This document shows, piece after piece, positions 1 through 13,786 of a stretch of DNA of 64,000 nucleotides. The position numbers were made by a program, and so were the translations under genes. The DNA is from Formicarius rufipectus (Eukaryota > Chordata > Aves > Passeriformes > Formicariidae), in contig VXAU01000969.1 in the NCBI GenBank assembly GCA_013399695.1, positions 196,113 through 260,112 on the forward strand, written 5' to 3'. Below the pieces are notes generated by a model. It made no database searches. It saw only the letters and a list, made by a program, of their open reading frames with translations, and was not told the DNA's origin. Position 1 is the first letter of the stretch. Each line of letters starts with the position of its first letter.

Positions 1-3000
1 GTCCAAATATTCTGGAATACTGTGTCTTTTTGTTTCTGTTATCATGGTAGTAATCATGCCACTTTAGGCTTATGGTCAAATTCTGTATTCCTGTTTTAGA
101 TGTGTTGAAATAAAACTGCTTAGTCTTTTTTTTTTTTCTTGAAAAGTTAACAAAAAACCCTAAAACTTGGATTATGTTAATATTGAAAACTGAACCCTCT
201 CTGAGTGCAGCAGTTGGTGTGGGGGAAGAGTGCTGGTGGTAACTAGCTTATAGGCAGCCAGAAATAACTCTTACTTCAGACATTGCTGTAGTACTAGTTT
301 CCTAGTCTCCTTAGTGAAAGATTTAATCAACTTGCTTATAGGTATCCAGCTGCTACTTGTTTATCAAACTCTAGCTCTTACACAGAAGTCTTGAAGTAGT
401 TCTGATAACCAAAGAATGCGTTTATATGAGGAAGCAAGATATTAATCTTTCACTTAATAATCTGGACTCTCTTTTCTCAGGTTGCCTGCAAAAGAGGCTT
501 CCAGGACTATTTCTGTAAAAGCCAACACCTAAACAAGCTTCCTACCTTTTTCAATGTCTCTAGACACTTTTTGGTATTAGAGTTGTTAGCTTTTACTCTC
601 TACTAGTAATTTGCAGTTCATTGAATGTAGCAAGCAGAAGGAGGTAGGACAATGTGCCAAAATACATTTCTGGGAATCTGCCAGTGAAAAGTGAAGAAGC
701 ACTGGAATGAAAAGGGTCCAAATACAGTCTTTAGCTTCCTTCTCCCAGAGTTTGTCATCCTTGGTGGGATAGTCACAGCAGATTATCCCACCTCCTGGAT
801 CTGGAGTTGTTTGCAAATTCATTTTAAAGATCCCTCAGGCACTTTTCCATATTTTGCAGTCCAGGGACTTGCCTGTGTAGCCAAGTGGTGTCTGTGGCCC
901 CTGGGAAAGAGGAGTGTCTGCTCTAAAGCATGTTAGAACTCCTGCTGATATTTCTTGACACAGGTGGACCAGAGCCAAAATGCATTGACTGCCAGTCTCT
1001 GGTCTGCCTGCTGCTCAAGGCTAGGATCTTGGGGGAGGGAGAGGTCTGTGTAGAGCACACTGCTATGCCCAGGTTACACTTGAAGGAATGACTTGTTATA
1101 AACCATGAGAAGCAATACAGATCTCTTGCAGACTAGATTACTTCAACAAGAAGATTACATTGTGTCTAGATTCTGCAGGATGCAAGAGCACTTGTTTTGG
1201 TACCACTCAACAAAAAAAACAAAACAAAACAAAAAAAAAAAAAACTAAACAAAAACAAACAAAAAAACCAAAACAAACAAAAAAAAAAAAAAAAAAAAAA
1301 ACTAAACAAAAACAAACAAAAAAACCAAAACAAACAAAAAAAAAAAAAAAAAAAAAAACAAAACAAAACAAAAAAAAACATTTCCCCCTATGCCCCAGAA
1401 AGCAGACTTCTTGTCTCCCATGTTAAATCTGAAAGGATGTAATACTTCTGACTAAAGAAATATTGACAATTGAAAACTGCCTCCTATTCCAACCAATAAC
1501 ACTGTAATTGGCTGGCAAGACAAAAATGCGGTGAGAAGACCATGAGTGTGTCAGATGCTTGATGTATCCATACTGTATGACTTTTATTGCAGAAGTCAAT
1601 TTACACACAGCTTCTCAGTGTAAAGAAAATCAATACTGGAGACTAACAGAATATTGTTACAGGGCTGCTGAAACTGAGGTGAGGAGAGCCATTTAGAGGC
1701 CTCATTATATCATGTGCTCTTTCCTTGTGTTCTTTCAAACAATTTGATGGAGTAATTAATCCTTGAAATGGCCCAAGAGGCAAACCTATTTAATTGCACT
1801 GCTGTTTAGCCTGAATTCCCAGAGTGCAGAGGACCTAGTGTTGATTTTCTTTGAACAAATTTTTTTTCTGGAGTATGTTCCTTATGTCTTTTTCATCTCC
1901 ATTCTTATGATATAGGAATCAAACTGTCAAATTTGACGTAATGTGACATTGTCCTGGTCGCTATTGTGCTCCTCTCATATGCAGAATTATGTATAAACAG
2001 CAGGGAAATAGTCAGCTGGACTTCTGTTGTTTGGAAATGGAGAGTGACCTGCTCTTCTGAATTAGGCAGAACTATGGAGGTTCTGTGACTGCTGCATGGA
2101 AAATCATTCCACTGGCATAATCCTCGAAGAAACAACATTTTGAAAGCTCCTGGTGGCTGAAGTTCTATGCCTTTCAAGGGTGATTATGCAACAGTGATTT
2201 AGTGTACAACATGTGTTTGCTAATACCAAACTGTTTCTGCTTGATATGAAAGTGAATGATGACAAAAGACATGATGTGTCCTTCCTATCTGCTTTTGAGT
2301 GTTTTGCCAACAGAAGTGGCATCCAGGCATAGACCTAGCATGCCCTATTTTTATATCACAAAAACACAAGGCATTTACTTTGGAGACAGCACTTGGATTT
2401 TAATAAATATCTTCTTTTTGAGATTGGATCCACATTATTGGTATGGTTAGGAAGTGCCAAATACTTCTCTCTTCCTCTGCTCAGTATGGTCTGTGATCAA
2501 TGCCTCTTCTTCATTTAGCAGTTTCACACTCTAGTGATTCCTTTAGACTTCAGTAGAGATGCGCAAATTACACAACAATTCCTTAACCACTGTGTTCTGG
2601 ATGTGTTTGGAAAAGCTGAAGCTGTCTTGATATTTTGGTTATGAAAACAGTAAAATACTGGAGTTAGTACTAGAGAACGCTAAATGAAGTCTGACTTGGC
2701 TATCAGTTTCTTCTCTATGCTTACTAATGACAATGCAGCTCAAGAGTGCAAGATTCTTTACTTTGTCTACATAATGAGCAGAGATTTTTTTTTTAAATTA
2801 ACCTTATGGCTGAATAGAATTCCTGGTGTGCTTTACTATGAGTGGCAGTTGGTTTGGGAGAAATAGGTATTTTGGTATCCGAAAATCTTTTTCCTATAGT
2901 CGCATCTTCTCAACAATAGATTATTTTTTTTTTTTCCTGTGTTATGCTAAGGATGTTAGAGAGCTGCAGCCATTGTAGCAGGGGATTGAATTTTACTATC

Positions 3001-5521
3001 ACTTATGGGCACCATGAAGTGCATAGTTCTCAAAATGCAGAATCTTGACGCATTTACTCTTGTATTTCGTGTGATGCTTGTTTTTCATAATTTAGTAGCA
3101 ATGGCATGAACCCCAGAGAACTTTCTGCTCCACCTTGAGTCTTGCCCACACCCCCAGCTGTTGGCTGCATTTCTGCGTTTACTGCAGGTGGCTCTAGGGT
3201 GATTTGCCCTCTTAGGAGGCATACCATAAGGACTCACCTCCTGCCTTGGGAACTTGAAATTTAAATGCTTGAGGGGATGAAGTGATTGGTAACTCACTTG
3301 GAAACTGTTTCCTAGCAAGTGGAAAAACTGCAGTTGTTGACAGGGCTCTGAGGAAGTGGGGATTTTCCCACCCTTCCTTGACTTACTTCTTCACTGTCAG
3401 CAAGTGGAGTTCAAGTCCTGTGCCAGCAAGTTCTGTGCTGACATAAACGCTATGTTTTTGACTAGTGGAGTTCAAATACACCTCTCTTCTCCAGAGCTTG
3501 CTTCTGTTCATCTCTGCAATAGGCAGTAGAAGGATGTCCACGGCCTCTGAACGAGTGGCAAATGTTGGGTTATTTGGGCTGGGTAGGAAGAGATTGGAGA
3601 AGAAAAGAAGAAAATGTAAAATTAAGTGGACCTAGAGAGGCAGAACTAAGGTAGAAATTACATATAGAAAATGTATAGTAGTCTGCCTGCCTTGTCTCTG
3701 TGCTTTTCCAGGTTCTTTTACTAGCATGTACTTCAGATCCAGGTGTGTGGGTATATGTCTGCTTGCCCAAATTTTGCTGGCTTGCTTGTGCCAATTTGAT
3801 AAATGTAGTAATTCTTCTTCTGTCTTGCTTTCTTTCTGTGCCCTCTGTCCCCTTCTGTCTCTCTCCACTAAAGATTCACAGAACTATTTACAGTAGTGAG
3901 AGAACTTCAGAAGTCAGGTGTTGTAGGGACTATGAAATTGGCAGTAGTTTGTAATGAGTCAACTTCCCTTGCTCTAAAGATTTTTTTTTCAAACAAGTGA
4001 GGGTTGGAATTTTGTATTTTAGTAAAACTTTGTTGAATAATGTTTAAAGCAGTGCTGGTATTAGACATGGATTAGAGGGAGAAGCAATATGATCACTATC
4101 AACAACTGCTGGTATTTCTATGATTAGTGACGATGTCTGTACATTTAACTGTGAAGACACATGATGTACCAAACTGCTTCTAAAATGTTTGTCCAGTATT
4201 TTTTGTAACTTCTACATCTGATCTGGACAAGGGTCTCCAGGTACACTTGTGCAGTCACTCCCTCCCTCCAAGCCTAACACCAAGAGGTGAAATGGTCTTT
4301 ATAACTGGCTTTTCTTCAGATTTTTCTGGTATGATAGGCATTCAGTAAGATAGATTGTTTGTGCCCATAAGGGCTTTCTCATGGAACAGGAACTACCAGG
4401 TCTAAATGTCAGAGGTACAGACCACAGCAAAAATGAAATAATAGACAGCTTTGAAGTGATGTTCTGCACTCTGTGCCTCTTAAAAGCATGTTATGTGGCA
4501 AATTTTTAATAGAAGCAATTTTCTACTCACCAAGTCCAGTTAAACATTTAATTTTAGTAATCCACCTATGGTACAAACAGTTAGTCTTAGAAAATTGCAG
4601 TCTTTCAGCATTACTGCCAAAATGACCTGTTCACCCTGTAACATTATGGCATCTGCTTTATTACAGAATACCACTATTTTCTCATCCTTTTGACTTTTTA
4701 ACTGTAGAAAAAAACAAAACCAAAACCAAAATCTGAACTATATTATGCAATTATTATTTCCAAAAGACTGCAACAGACTAGCTGGCTATGCCTTGAAAAA
4801 GCATGTTTCTTCACTTCCCATTTTCACAGCAGCAGTGTTAAGCATAAAATCAGTGAAATTAGAGTATGTCTTGCTCTCTTCTTCCACACTGGCTTGTTTT
4901 TCATGTTGTATGATTGTTTCTTTTAGCAGACATCCAGGTTTATGTGGGTTTTGTTTTTGATTTTGCCTTCCAAATGGTCAGTTATCAAATGAACATGAAG
5001 AAAGTTGCATGGAAGTCTAGCCTTGGAATTTCTTGCCCCAGAAGACAAGAATATGTAGACATATATAGACAAGGCAAAAAGAAGGGAAGCCATCTGTGAG
5101 TTAGCAAAGACTGACTTGCAGAGTAGCTGTGTGCAGAACAGTTGGCTGTAGATGAGGCTGCTGCTGTAGATGAGGAGTCTGCTTGCTGTAGGCTAAGGAG
5201 AAGTGGAAGAATAATAGCAAGCAGAGGGGAGTTAATGTATGAGAAGATAAGCTCATTTGGCGTTACCCTCTCTTTGTGTTTGAGGTGTTGCAGTAGACAG
5301 GACATAGAGTGAAAGTTGGAAGAGAAGGATGTGATCGCTTCTCTCCTCTCTCCTAATTTACAGACATAGCCTTTTCAAATCTTGTAATGCTCGCTGTGGA
5401 GCAGCAGTGATGCTGAAACTGGCTTCTGGTCATAATGTGGCCACAGAACAATAGTACTGTTGGTGAGCCTGGCTGGCAGTGAGGGAAGGAAAACCTGGGC
5501 ACCTTTGAGAAAGGAGTGTAG
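1..5521. other. Intronic or upstream DNA, 5' part of the window
   Basis: No exon is recognised here. If PPP1R14C exon 1 lies upstream of the window, this is part of intron 1. The stretch is AT-rich unique-looking DNA with short T runs and one long A-rich tract near 1210-1380. The open frames present are short, mostly below 106 codons, on both strands, without recognisable domains, and look like chance frames. No CpG-rich promoter-like patch was seen. Confidence 0.5.
1210..1380. repeat. A-rich low-complexity tract with two tandem 57-bp units
   Basis: The tract is almost pure A with scattered C (AAACAAA-type). Inside it, a unit beginning with ACTAAAC at 1244 recurs at 1301, giving two tandem copies of about 57 bp that each end in a run of about 20 A. 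More AAAAC repeats follow. Overlapping lysine- and asparagine-rich frames, and the phenylalanine-rich frames on the other strand, are translations of the repeat and not genes. Confidence 0.9.
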
Positions 5522-6500
5522 TCATAGAATCACAGAACTGTTTAGGTTGGAAAAGACCTTTAATATCATTAAGTCCAAACATTAACCTAGCACTGACAAG
5601 TCTGCTACTAAACCATGTCCCTCAGTGCCACATCTCCACATCTTTTAAATACCTCCAGGGATGATGATTCAGTCACTTTGCTGGACAGCCTGTTCCAATG
5701 ATTGACAACCCTTTCAGTGAAGAAATTTTTCCTAATAACCAGTCTCAACCTCCTCTGGTGCAATTTGAGGATGTTTCCTCTTGCCTGGTCACTTGTGACT
5801 TGGGTGAAAAGAGATTAACATCCACCTGGATACAAGATCCTTTCAGGTAGTTATAGGGAGTTTTAAGGCCTGCCCTGAGCCTCCTGTTCTCCAGGCTAAA
5901 CAATTCTAGCTCTGTCAGTTTCTCCTTGCCGAACTTGTGCTCTAGACCCTTCACCAGCTCTATTGCCTTTCCCTGGACTCACTCCAGCACCAAAATGTCC
6001 TTCTTGCAGTAAGGGACCAAGAACTGACCACCGTCCTCAAGGCACAGTCTCATCAGAGCTGAGTACAAGGGTATGATCACTTCCTTCATCCCGTTGGCCA
6101 CATGATTGCTCATACATTCTGGATGTTGTTGCCCACCTTGGCACATGCTGGCTCGTGTTCAGCTGCCTATTGACCAGCACCCCCAGGTTCTTTTCTGCTG
6201 AGCAGCTTTCCAGCCCCTCTTCCCCCAGCCTGTAGCACTGCATGAGGTTGTTGTGATCCAAGGGCAGCACCCACCACTTGGCTTTTTTAAATGTCACACA
6301 ACTGGCCTCAGCCTATCAATCCAACCTTCTTAGACCTCTCTGCAGAGTCTTCCTACCCTCCAGCAGATCAACACTCCCACCCAACTTGATGTTCTCTGCG
6401 AACTGACTAAGGGAGCACCCGATTCCCTTGTCCAGATCACCAGTAAAGATCCTGAACAAGACTGAGCCCTGGGGGACTCCGACTGTGGTCAACAGCACCA
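5522..6500 (-). mobile_element. CR1 LINE, 5'-truncated copy (about 1 kb)
   Basis: Read on the - strand, this ends with the typical CR1 3' terminus (at 5522-5570 on the + strand, beginning TCATAGAATCACAGAA). Upstream of that it encodes broken pieces of the CR1 ORF2 reverse transcriptase C-terminal half. Around 6316-6507 (-) the frame reads VPQGSV followed by FAENIKLGG, where active CR1 copies have a FADD-type catalytic motif, so the copy is degraded. Further frames at 6037-6297 (AEKNLGVLVNRQLN) and 5745-5954 (LTELELFSLENRRLRAGLK) match the downstream CR1 ORF2 region but lie in different frames with stops between them. The 5' breakpoint near 6500 is approximate. It is inactive and antisense to PPP1R14C. 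Confidence 0.93.
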
Positions 6501-6930
6501 GCAGCACCGTGGCTGGCTGCTGCTGCTTGGAAGGGAGGTGTTCCTTGTGGGAGCTCGGCTGGGGTTGCCTCTGCCACTGGCTGCAAAAATGGAATTTGGT
6601 GAAAAATACTGCTTTTCAGTTGGGTTTTATGCAGTGGTCTGGCAGTGCTGTGTGGGGCCCAGGTACAGCTGCTGGCCACCCAGTGAGCTTGTGCTGCACC
6701 TGTTCCATGTGAGCTGCCCAGGAATGGCAGCCAGGGCCTGTCCCTCTTCCAGCCAGGAGCATCCTAGTAGTCCCAGCCCTGGGCATCTCCCTGTGGCTGG
6801 GGCAAGGCCATGCCCTTGTGTAGGTGTGGCTGGGCTGGGCTGTGGGGAGCCATCCCTGCTGGGGTGCGGCTGGGGCTCATGACTCAAGGGGCTGGCTTGG
6901 GGGGCCATGGGGTGTCCCTGGGGCCTGAGC
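6500..6930. other. GC-rich patch next to the CR1 copy
   Basis: This stretch is clearly richer in G and C than its surroundings, with many CTGGG, GGGCTGG and GGCTGGGGC motifs and few CpG. Overlapping open frames on both strands up to about 114 codons reflect the low frequency of stop codons in GC-rich DNA. It does not resemble a CpG island or PPP1R14C exon 1. It could be an unrecognised repeat, such as an old LTR fragment or an extension of the adjacent insertion, or a short minisatellite-like patch. I cannot assign it. Confidence 0.5.
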
Positions 6931-8625
6931 ATTCAAGTGAATTTGGCTTCTTGCTCTGGCTTGCCTGTGAGTGGAGCTTGCATTAGGATACATTCTTATA
7001 CAGGCTGTTGGTCCTGGGTGTTTCTTAAGGCTGTTAGGGGCAAACATGGGAAATTTGTCCTTGCAGAGAGAGCTCCAGGTCTGGATCACAGGCTGTAATG
7101 TAGGGCTGTGAGTTGTGTTAACATGTGTGTCAGAGACTGAGCTTTTGAAGATGTTGGTGCAGACCCAGTGTTACCATAAGCAGAGTGGCCACGTGGACCC
7201 TGATGAGAAGTTATGTGTTGCCCCATTAGTGTTTATGTAAAGACTCATTTTTTGAAGTTTTTGTTCAACCATGAAACTCATTTAAATGGCAATTTCTGAA
7301 AGTGCTTCTTATTTTTATTTTCTCACATCCTACCAGTCTGATATGCTGACAGATTTTGCTTGCTACAGATCCTTTGTTGCTGAGGATGAAATAGCTTTAA
7401 AAGGCAGTGTAGCTATACAAGGCAGAGAAGGAGAAGGGAAGTGAGAAGAGTGACAGGCTAAGCCCAGAGCCTGTGAATTATGTTTGGGGGGACTGCAATC
7501 TTGTTGGGGACTAACTGGAGGTGTTAAAAGGAGAAAAGATGGTAAGAGCCCCAGTACTATACCTTATTCAGTATTCCTCCAGAAGCTGGCCATGCAATGC
7601 CCTCCTGTCCCTTTGTCATGGAAGTGAAGTGGCAGGTAACACAGGATAAAAAGATGCACAGGAACTGATTACTTTTCTGGTTGCATCTTAACATTTAGAG
7701 CTCTACTTGTCCTGCAAAGATTCATGTAGGTAAAGAGAAAAAGGATTAAACTCATTGCATAATAATTTCTTTGCAGCAATGTATGCCAGTCTTGGCTGCT
7801 GCTGTCAATGGTACCTTAAGGAAAGCTATTGGCAGGCTAATGGCAACTTTGAAAACAAAAACTTTGATATCCACAGAGATGAACATTTCCAATCTTAGTG
7901 ATCCATTTAACTGCCAGTATTAAATACATCTCAAGAAACATTATAAGCAATTAAAAAGGAATAAGTCTGTTAATGTAACATTGAGGCTGTGTGATTGAGG
8001 ACAGTCAAGCAACAGGATGACCTACTTTTTAAAACTGAGGTTAGTTTTTGTTTGACTCTTACAGGATTTTAGTCTTCCTGTTTCCCATCTAAATATTTAC
8101 ATGGTTTTAATTCTGAAGCACAGCCAGTCTGAAGTGCTCAAGGGTTAATGAACAAAGCCCTGGCACTAAGGGCTAGCTATTTCCCCCTTGTCAGAGATGG
8201 AAACTATCACTTTATGACTGGCCCAATGTAACAGATATACTTCATGCTAAGATCCTACTGTAAGGTTGTTGGAATCATTCATCTATTTAGGCTGTGTTTA
8301 ATTGTAGGACCACATTCATTCACTGCTTGTAATTCCTGTTTCCTAAATGTGGAGCTCTTCACTTTTTTTCAAACACGAACTTCCTCGTGAATTGCAAACT
8401 TCAGCCGGGTAGCAGTCTTGTAGTGTACCAATTAATTCAGTGTTCAGTTGACATGTTTCTTCTGTGTGCGAGATAGCCTTGCATGTAAAACACAGCCAGA
8501 TGCAGAGCAGGTGCACTAACCTGGGCTCCCAGGCCTGGTACAGCATGGATCTGCATGGATCACTGTATACCTAGGCACTTCAGTCCCATGTGCCTGTTGC
8601 TAGCACTGCTGGGGTCTTATTCCCA

Positions 8626-8760
8626 TTTTTTATTTTTATTTTTTTGTGTGTGTGTTTTTTGTTTGTTTTGGTTTTGGGTTTTTTCCTTTGTTTTTTTTGT
8701 GGTTTTTTTGGTCTTGTTGTTGTTGTTTTTTTGTTTGTTTGTTTGTTTTTTTCCTTTCCC
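8626..8760. repeat. T/G-rich low-complexity tract
   Basis: The + strand shows a run of TTTG, TTTTG, GTTGTTGTT and poly-T motifs with almost no A or C. It is a degenerate (TTTG)n-type microsatellite, probably expanded from a poly-A or A-rich retroposon tail on the - strand. Confidence 0.9.
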
Positions 8761-11700
8761 TGCAGTAAACTGAGCTGCTTTTTATTTCCCAGGGAATTGT
8801 GGGAGCCTGTCTGTTCTTGGGGCAGGTTTCAAGGGAGAAGGGAAGAAGATATTGTGGGAAAGCATCAAATAACTGAAATTGCTTTAGGGCTGAAATCAAA
8901 GGGCTGTAATCATCAAAAGGTGGAAGAGTACCAGCCCACAAGAAAGCAGCAGTGAGGTTTTTGCATGTAGCTGCAAACAGGCCAGGGTGGCTGGGAGTGC
9001 AGTGCCAAATGCACAGTGGACTGACTGCTTACGTCAGTAGGAGCTCCTTTGGAGGAATGCACAAGTAAAGGCCAAAGCTGACTTGCTACAGAACAAGATG
9101 TTAAAGGAAGGCCAGAGTAGTTTCCTATTAATAAAAAAAGTTAAATGAGGCAGGTACCATTGCCTTGGCTCCTAGGGCAATGTGAAGATGCTTTGATGCA
9201 AAACTTTGGCCCTGTGCTCAAAACAACTGTTACCACCTAAGCCAAATTGCCAGGTTGAAAGTATATGTAACATAAGCCACCAAGCTGCACTTACTAAGGG
9301 TTAGGTAATTTTTAACTGCAGCTTGTTTCTGTATATTCAGAATCTTTGTAGACTGGAAGCTCAACCAGCTGTTACTTCCCCTTTGACTCTATCTGACGAT
9401 TCATGATTTCACATGAGTTTTCCCTATTTGAGTGAATACATGGATTTTCTATAATAAAAAGTAGTTATTTTTTATCTGCATGTACATTGTTTGCTTATTA
9501 AGAACAACACTATGAAGGAACTTAAAAATTAACCTGGTTTTCTCAGTGTATTTGTATAAATAGTTGTCCAGATCTACATCAGAAACCACAGTAGGAAATT
9601 AATTCTGGTTTGTGTTGAAACAAAGTGAAACTGATGTCCTAATTAAGTATATAATTGTTTAATCCTTTTGGGTTGGTAAATGGTGTTGCAAATTTGTGTA
9701 TTTTGGTTTTGAATATTTTTGTGTTACAAAATATCTTATGACTTGGCTTGTCTTTATTCAAAGGTAGATGCCAAAGGCATTATATGAAGCATCTTCATAA
9801 TTTTTAAAGTGTATTTTAAAATACTCTTGGTACAGCTTATCTCCTGTTTGCAGCTGTAGGTAGTGGGGATTTTAAACAAAGGAATGTTGCCTGTTTGATT
9901 TTAGTGAGTGACAGTGGATTCTGCTACCCTCTTTAAACTCTGTCCTAGAGGCTAGTTAAAAAACTTATGTTAGACTCTTTCCTGGTCATAAAATGCTACC
10001 TGGATGCCTGTATTCTGCTGTGCTGAAATGCTCAGGCAATGGCTGCTGCACCTCTTCCATATTTAGTGGATTTTTTTCCTGCAAACTCTTATGGAAGGTA
10101 GCACTGCTTATTATGAATGTAGGATTTATTAGTGTCCCAACTTATGTGCTTGGCACAATGTGTGCAGAACGGAACCATTTGTGCTTTATCTAAGCTACCT
10201 GCCTGTGGGAGGAATATGGGTATGGTGTCCTTTACACATGTCTTCTAAGAGCTGTGAAGATGTGTTTGAGGGGGTTGTTCTATCTTGTCTCTTCCATACC
10301 ATCTGGATTTGAAGAAGGATTTGGTGTCTTTGGGCAATAGTGAGAAAGTGGGGTCCTCAAACAACATTCAAACGTAACCTCCTTAGAAGAACCTCAACAT
10401 TTTTCTCTTCCTTATTTTCATAAAACAATTCTCCCTCCCACAGTCCTTTATGTTGTCTTTGAATCAGCAGAGAGAGACCTCTTATATAGCCCAAACTTTC
10501 TAAACCCTCTGTCAGAGAAGAGAGTCAGACATTTCCTAAGCTGTTGCTTTGACAGTGAAGTTCAGTAAACAGGGGCATGCAGGTGTGGAAAGTGTGTTTG
10601 CTACACTTTCTGGAGAAATTTCTAATGTTTAAACATGAGCTCCTTCTGGAGACATACTGAAAGTGTTGAGGTGAACTTTAAACTCTGCTTGCATTGGCCA
10701 TTTGAATGATTAAGAAGACTATCACCAAGTGAAGGTCAGTGGGAAGGAGCTGATGATACCACCTTGCACTTACTTGGAAGGACCATGCACCAGCCAGTGC
10801 CTCTGCTGAGCTAGGCTGAGAATGCTTTGACTCAGTTTGCTGAAGCAAAGCTTGCCTTTGGAGGTTGCATATATGTGCAGCCCAGCTCTACTTAGTTGGA
10901 GAAAAAATATCTATCCAGGAGCTTGGATTCAGGCCAACTACTGCATGAGAAAATTCTCATGCTACACCAGTATTTTGATGTGCTCACTCAGCCTGACCAG
11001 CTCCTGGAAAAGCAGTAGTGCTTCTTTAGCATTTGAGGGTGTCAAACTCTTAATTTGAAACTGGGTATTCTATTATTAGCTGTAGCCTGAAGTCATTTTC
11101 AGAATCCACCTGTCACTTCGATTATGCTTATTCTTATTTGTTTTGTTTCCTTGTTCATTGATAAGAGAAAATATTAAAGAAATGTGCATCCCTTGCAGCT
11201 TGAGGCTAATGTGGTATGCTAACGTGTTTTAGAATGCCTAAAAAGTGTTTTGAAGAAATCTGGTAATGTAAGTTGGACAAAGAGTGGCTGCATGTAATCA
11301 TGACAATGCATGAAGAGTCCTCTAAAGCTCAGGCTTTTGATTTGGGGGGAACAAAAGAGGGTTTGGGGATACCTGAGCACTGATTTACCTCTACCAGTTT
11401 TAAAAGGGTCCTCTTCCACTACGGAAAGTCTCCTGAATTGGTGCTGCAACGTACATAAAAGCTGAGCAGGAGGACATTATTTTTACAGACATAAACACTT
11501 TTTTCAAGCTCAGAACAGCTTGCTGAACTCGTTCAAATACAAATTCTGAAAGCAGTTTCTCTGGCCAATAGTGGTTTGGACTGTAACTAGATCAGAGTTG
11601 TCTGTATTTTTAAAGCTATTAAGTGTATTTGTTTTCATTATTAAGCTAAAATGACAAGCTAAAAGTGTTTGGCAGAAAATTTGTCTGTGTCTTCTGCCAT

Positions 11701-13675
11701 GCTAACTCTTATAACTCTAGCTTGATTTTGGCCAAAGAGATAATGATATCATATCATGATGACAATTGTAGAATTTAGCTGCCTATTTGCACAAAACTTG
11801 CAGCTCCCCCTGAGAATCTTCACTGAAGGGAAGAAATTTCTTTTTTATTAGATGGCACAGAATCCACACAGATTAGTTGTTATAGCTTCCTATATATTCT
11901 TAAAAAGGAAAGGGCTTTATTTGGCCACCTGAGTATCAAGACAATGAAGTACAGGAAACCTACTTCCTGAGCTCCAGTGTTCCTTAACTCATGTCATTTC
12001 ATCTGCTAGGTGTAAGAACAGACGTAAGGAATCCAACCACAAATGTGATACATAGCCCTCTTTTGAGTAGCTCCTGTGTTGCTCTCTGACAGACCACACA
12101 TAAATCTGCTGCTCATAGCAGATCCTAGTGCCATCTTTCTATATTTTTTTTTTGGTTTATGGATGATGGTATCACTTTGAAGTGGAAGCTTTATTAAGGA
12201 AAATTACCTGTTCACAGCAAGTCAGACTCTGATACGAAACATTTTCAGGCTACTAATCATTCCCTGAATCTACTTTGTTGATGTGGCATTTCATTGACAA
12301 AGGCAGTCTTTGCTGTTTTGTGTGCCACAGTGTAAAACAGGAAACCAAAAGCAAGCAAAAGAACAAAATGACCCACCTCAAAAATACACTCCCTATTCCC
12401 TAAAACTTCAATGATCTTGTATGATACCCTGGTTGCGTGATCACTTGTTTCACCTACAAGAAGTCTTGTGGAAGTCAACTCTTTTAGGATGCACTAGATG
12501 TAGTTTGTGCTGAAAACTACTTTGACAACTGAAATCTTTTAAAGTAAAAAAGCAACAGAAACATGAGACAGGAGCAGCATGGTGCTTCCTCTCTTATCTT
12601 CCCCCCCCCACCCAGGGAGAGAAAGGGATTGCCTGACTTTGATCTTATTCACTTCCTTCCACCTTCTTCTGTGTGTGTTCATGCAGTTTCATGTCTGAAG
12701 ACTTGATTATCATCTCTGGTGTTCCTGAAATATCTCCTATTTGAGAAAATCTGTAGGTGGAAATGGAAAAGGCTTGTGAGAATCTGGAGGAGCAAAGATT
12801 ATAGAAGTTTCTCATTAACATGTTTGTGTCCAGGGAGATTTCTGTAAGGGCTTCAAGTTTTAAGTCTTTGTATATTTGTAAGAAAAAGTAGCCAGTTAAA
12901 AATAACTTGATTGTTTAACACATGATTATGCTTTGAATTCAAAGGTCCTTTGAACTAGCTATTCTCTATTAAACATACAACTGGTACTTTAATCATGCAC
13001 AGGAGTTCTTCTGCATCCCTTTTGATGCCATCAGTCCTGCAACCATGAGTGTGAGGTCAGACTCAGTGGGATCTTGATTTGCAGAAAGGAAGTGATTACT
13101 TATGGCTATCATTTTTGACCCTAGAATGGAAATAGGATGCTGCAGGTATTTGGTTTCAATATGCAGGAGTTTTGTAGTCATGGGCCATGTGAAAAGGAGC
13201 TCTACTGAAAGGTTTTATTTTGGGTTCTTTGGAATTAGTTCCTCTATGGTGTAATGATGCTAAATTTCTTATACATTCTTCACGGCCACGCAGAGGCTCT
13301 GGGTTTCAGAGTATATGATAAGTACAGTGTCAATGAGAACACTGCTGTCCTTTACACCTATCATTTTAAGTGGTAGTGTTTAACTGCTTGAAAATTTCTT
13401 CTCCACTTCCGGTCCTGTAATTTATTTCAAAGGTGAAGCAATGTGAGTAGAATGCAAAATAGTCAGCTATTTGTCTGTGTGCTAAAGGTGTGCTAATGAG
13501 AAAAGCTGAACTATGTTTAAGAACTGAAGCAGAAATTATGCTCAGATTGTATTACTGCCTTTTCTTGGTATCTGGAAGTAGAAAATTATTTTCTACAGAA
13601 AAGACTACAGCACTATATTGAGTAAATTAATTAAAATCTGTCAAAGTTAAATGTTCAACTTAAGGAAGGTTAGGG

Positions 13676-13786
13676 TTGGTTTTTTTTCATTGTTGTTTTG
13701 GGGGGTTTTGTTTGGGTTTCTTGGGGTGCTTTTTATTTTATTTTGGGTTTTGGTTCATTGTTGTTTTTTGGTTTTGTTTTGTTTTA
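13676..13786. repeat. T/G-rich low-complexity tract
   Basis: Imperfect TTTTG, GGGTTTTG and TTGTTGTTT motifs over about 110 bp on the + strand, of the same type as the tract at 8626-8760. Confidence 0.9.

Noticed and set aside
1160..1442. Lysine/asparagine-rich (+) and phenylalanine-rich (-) frames
   Set aside because: They are translations of the A-rich simple repeat.
6316..6507. Reverse-transcriptase-like frame as a host gene
   Set aside because: It is the degraded ORF2 piece of the 5'-truncated CR1 copy, with an altered catalytic motif and stops between fragments.
8590..8955. 121-codon F/V/L-rich frame resembling a membrane protein
   Set aside because: The hydrophobic part is only the T/G-rich tract read in frame.
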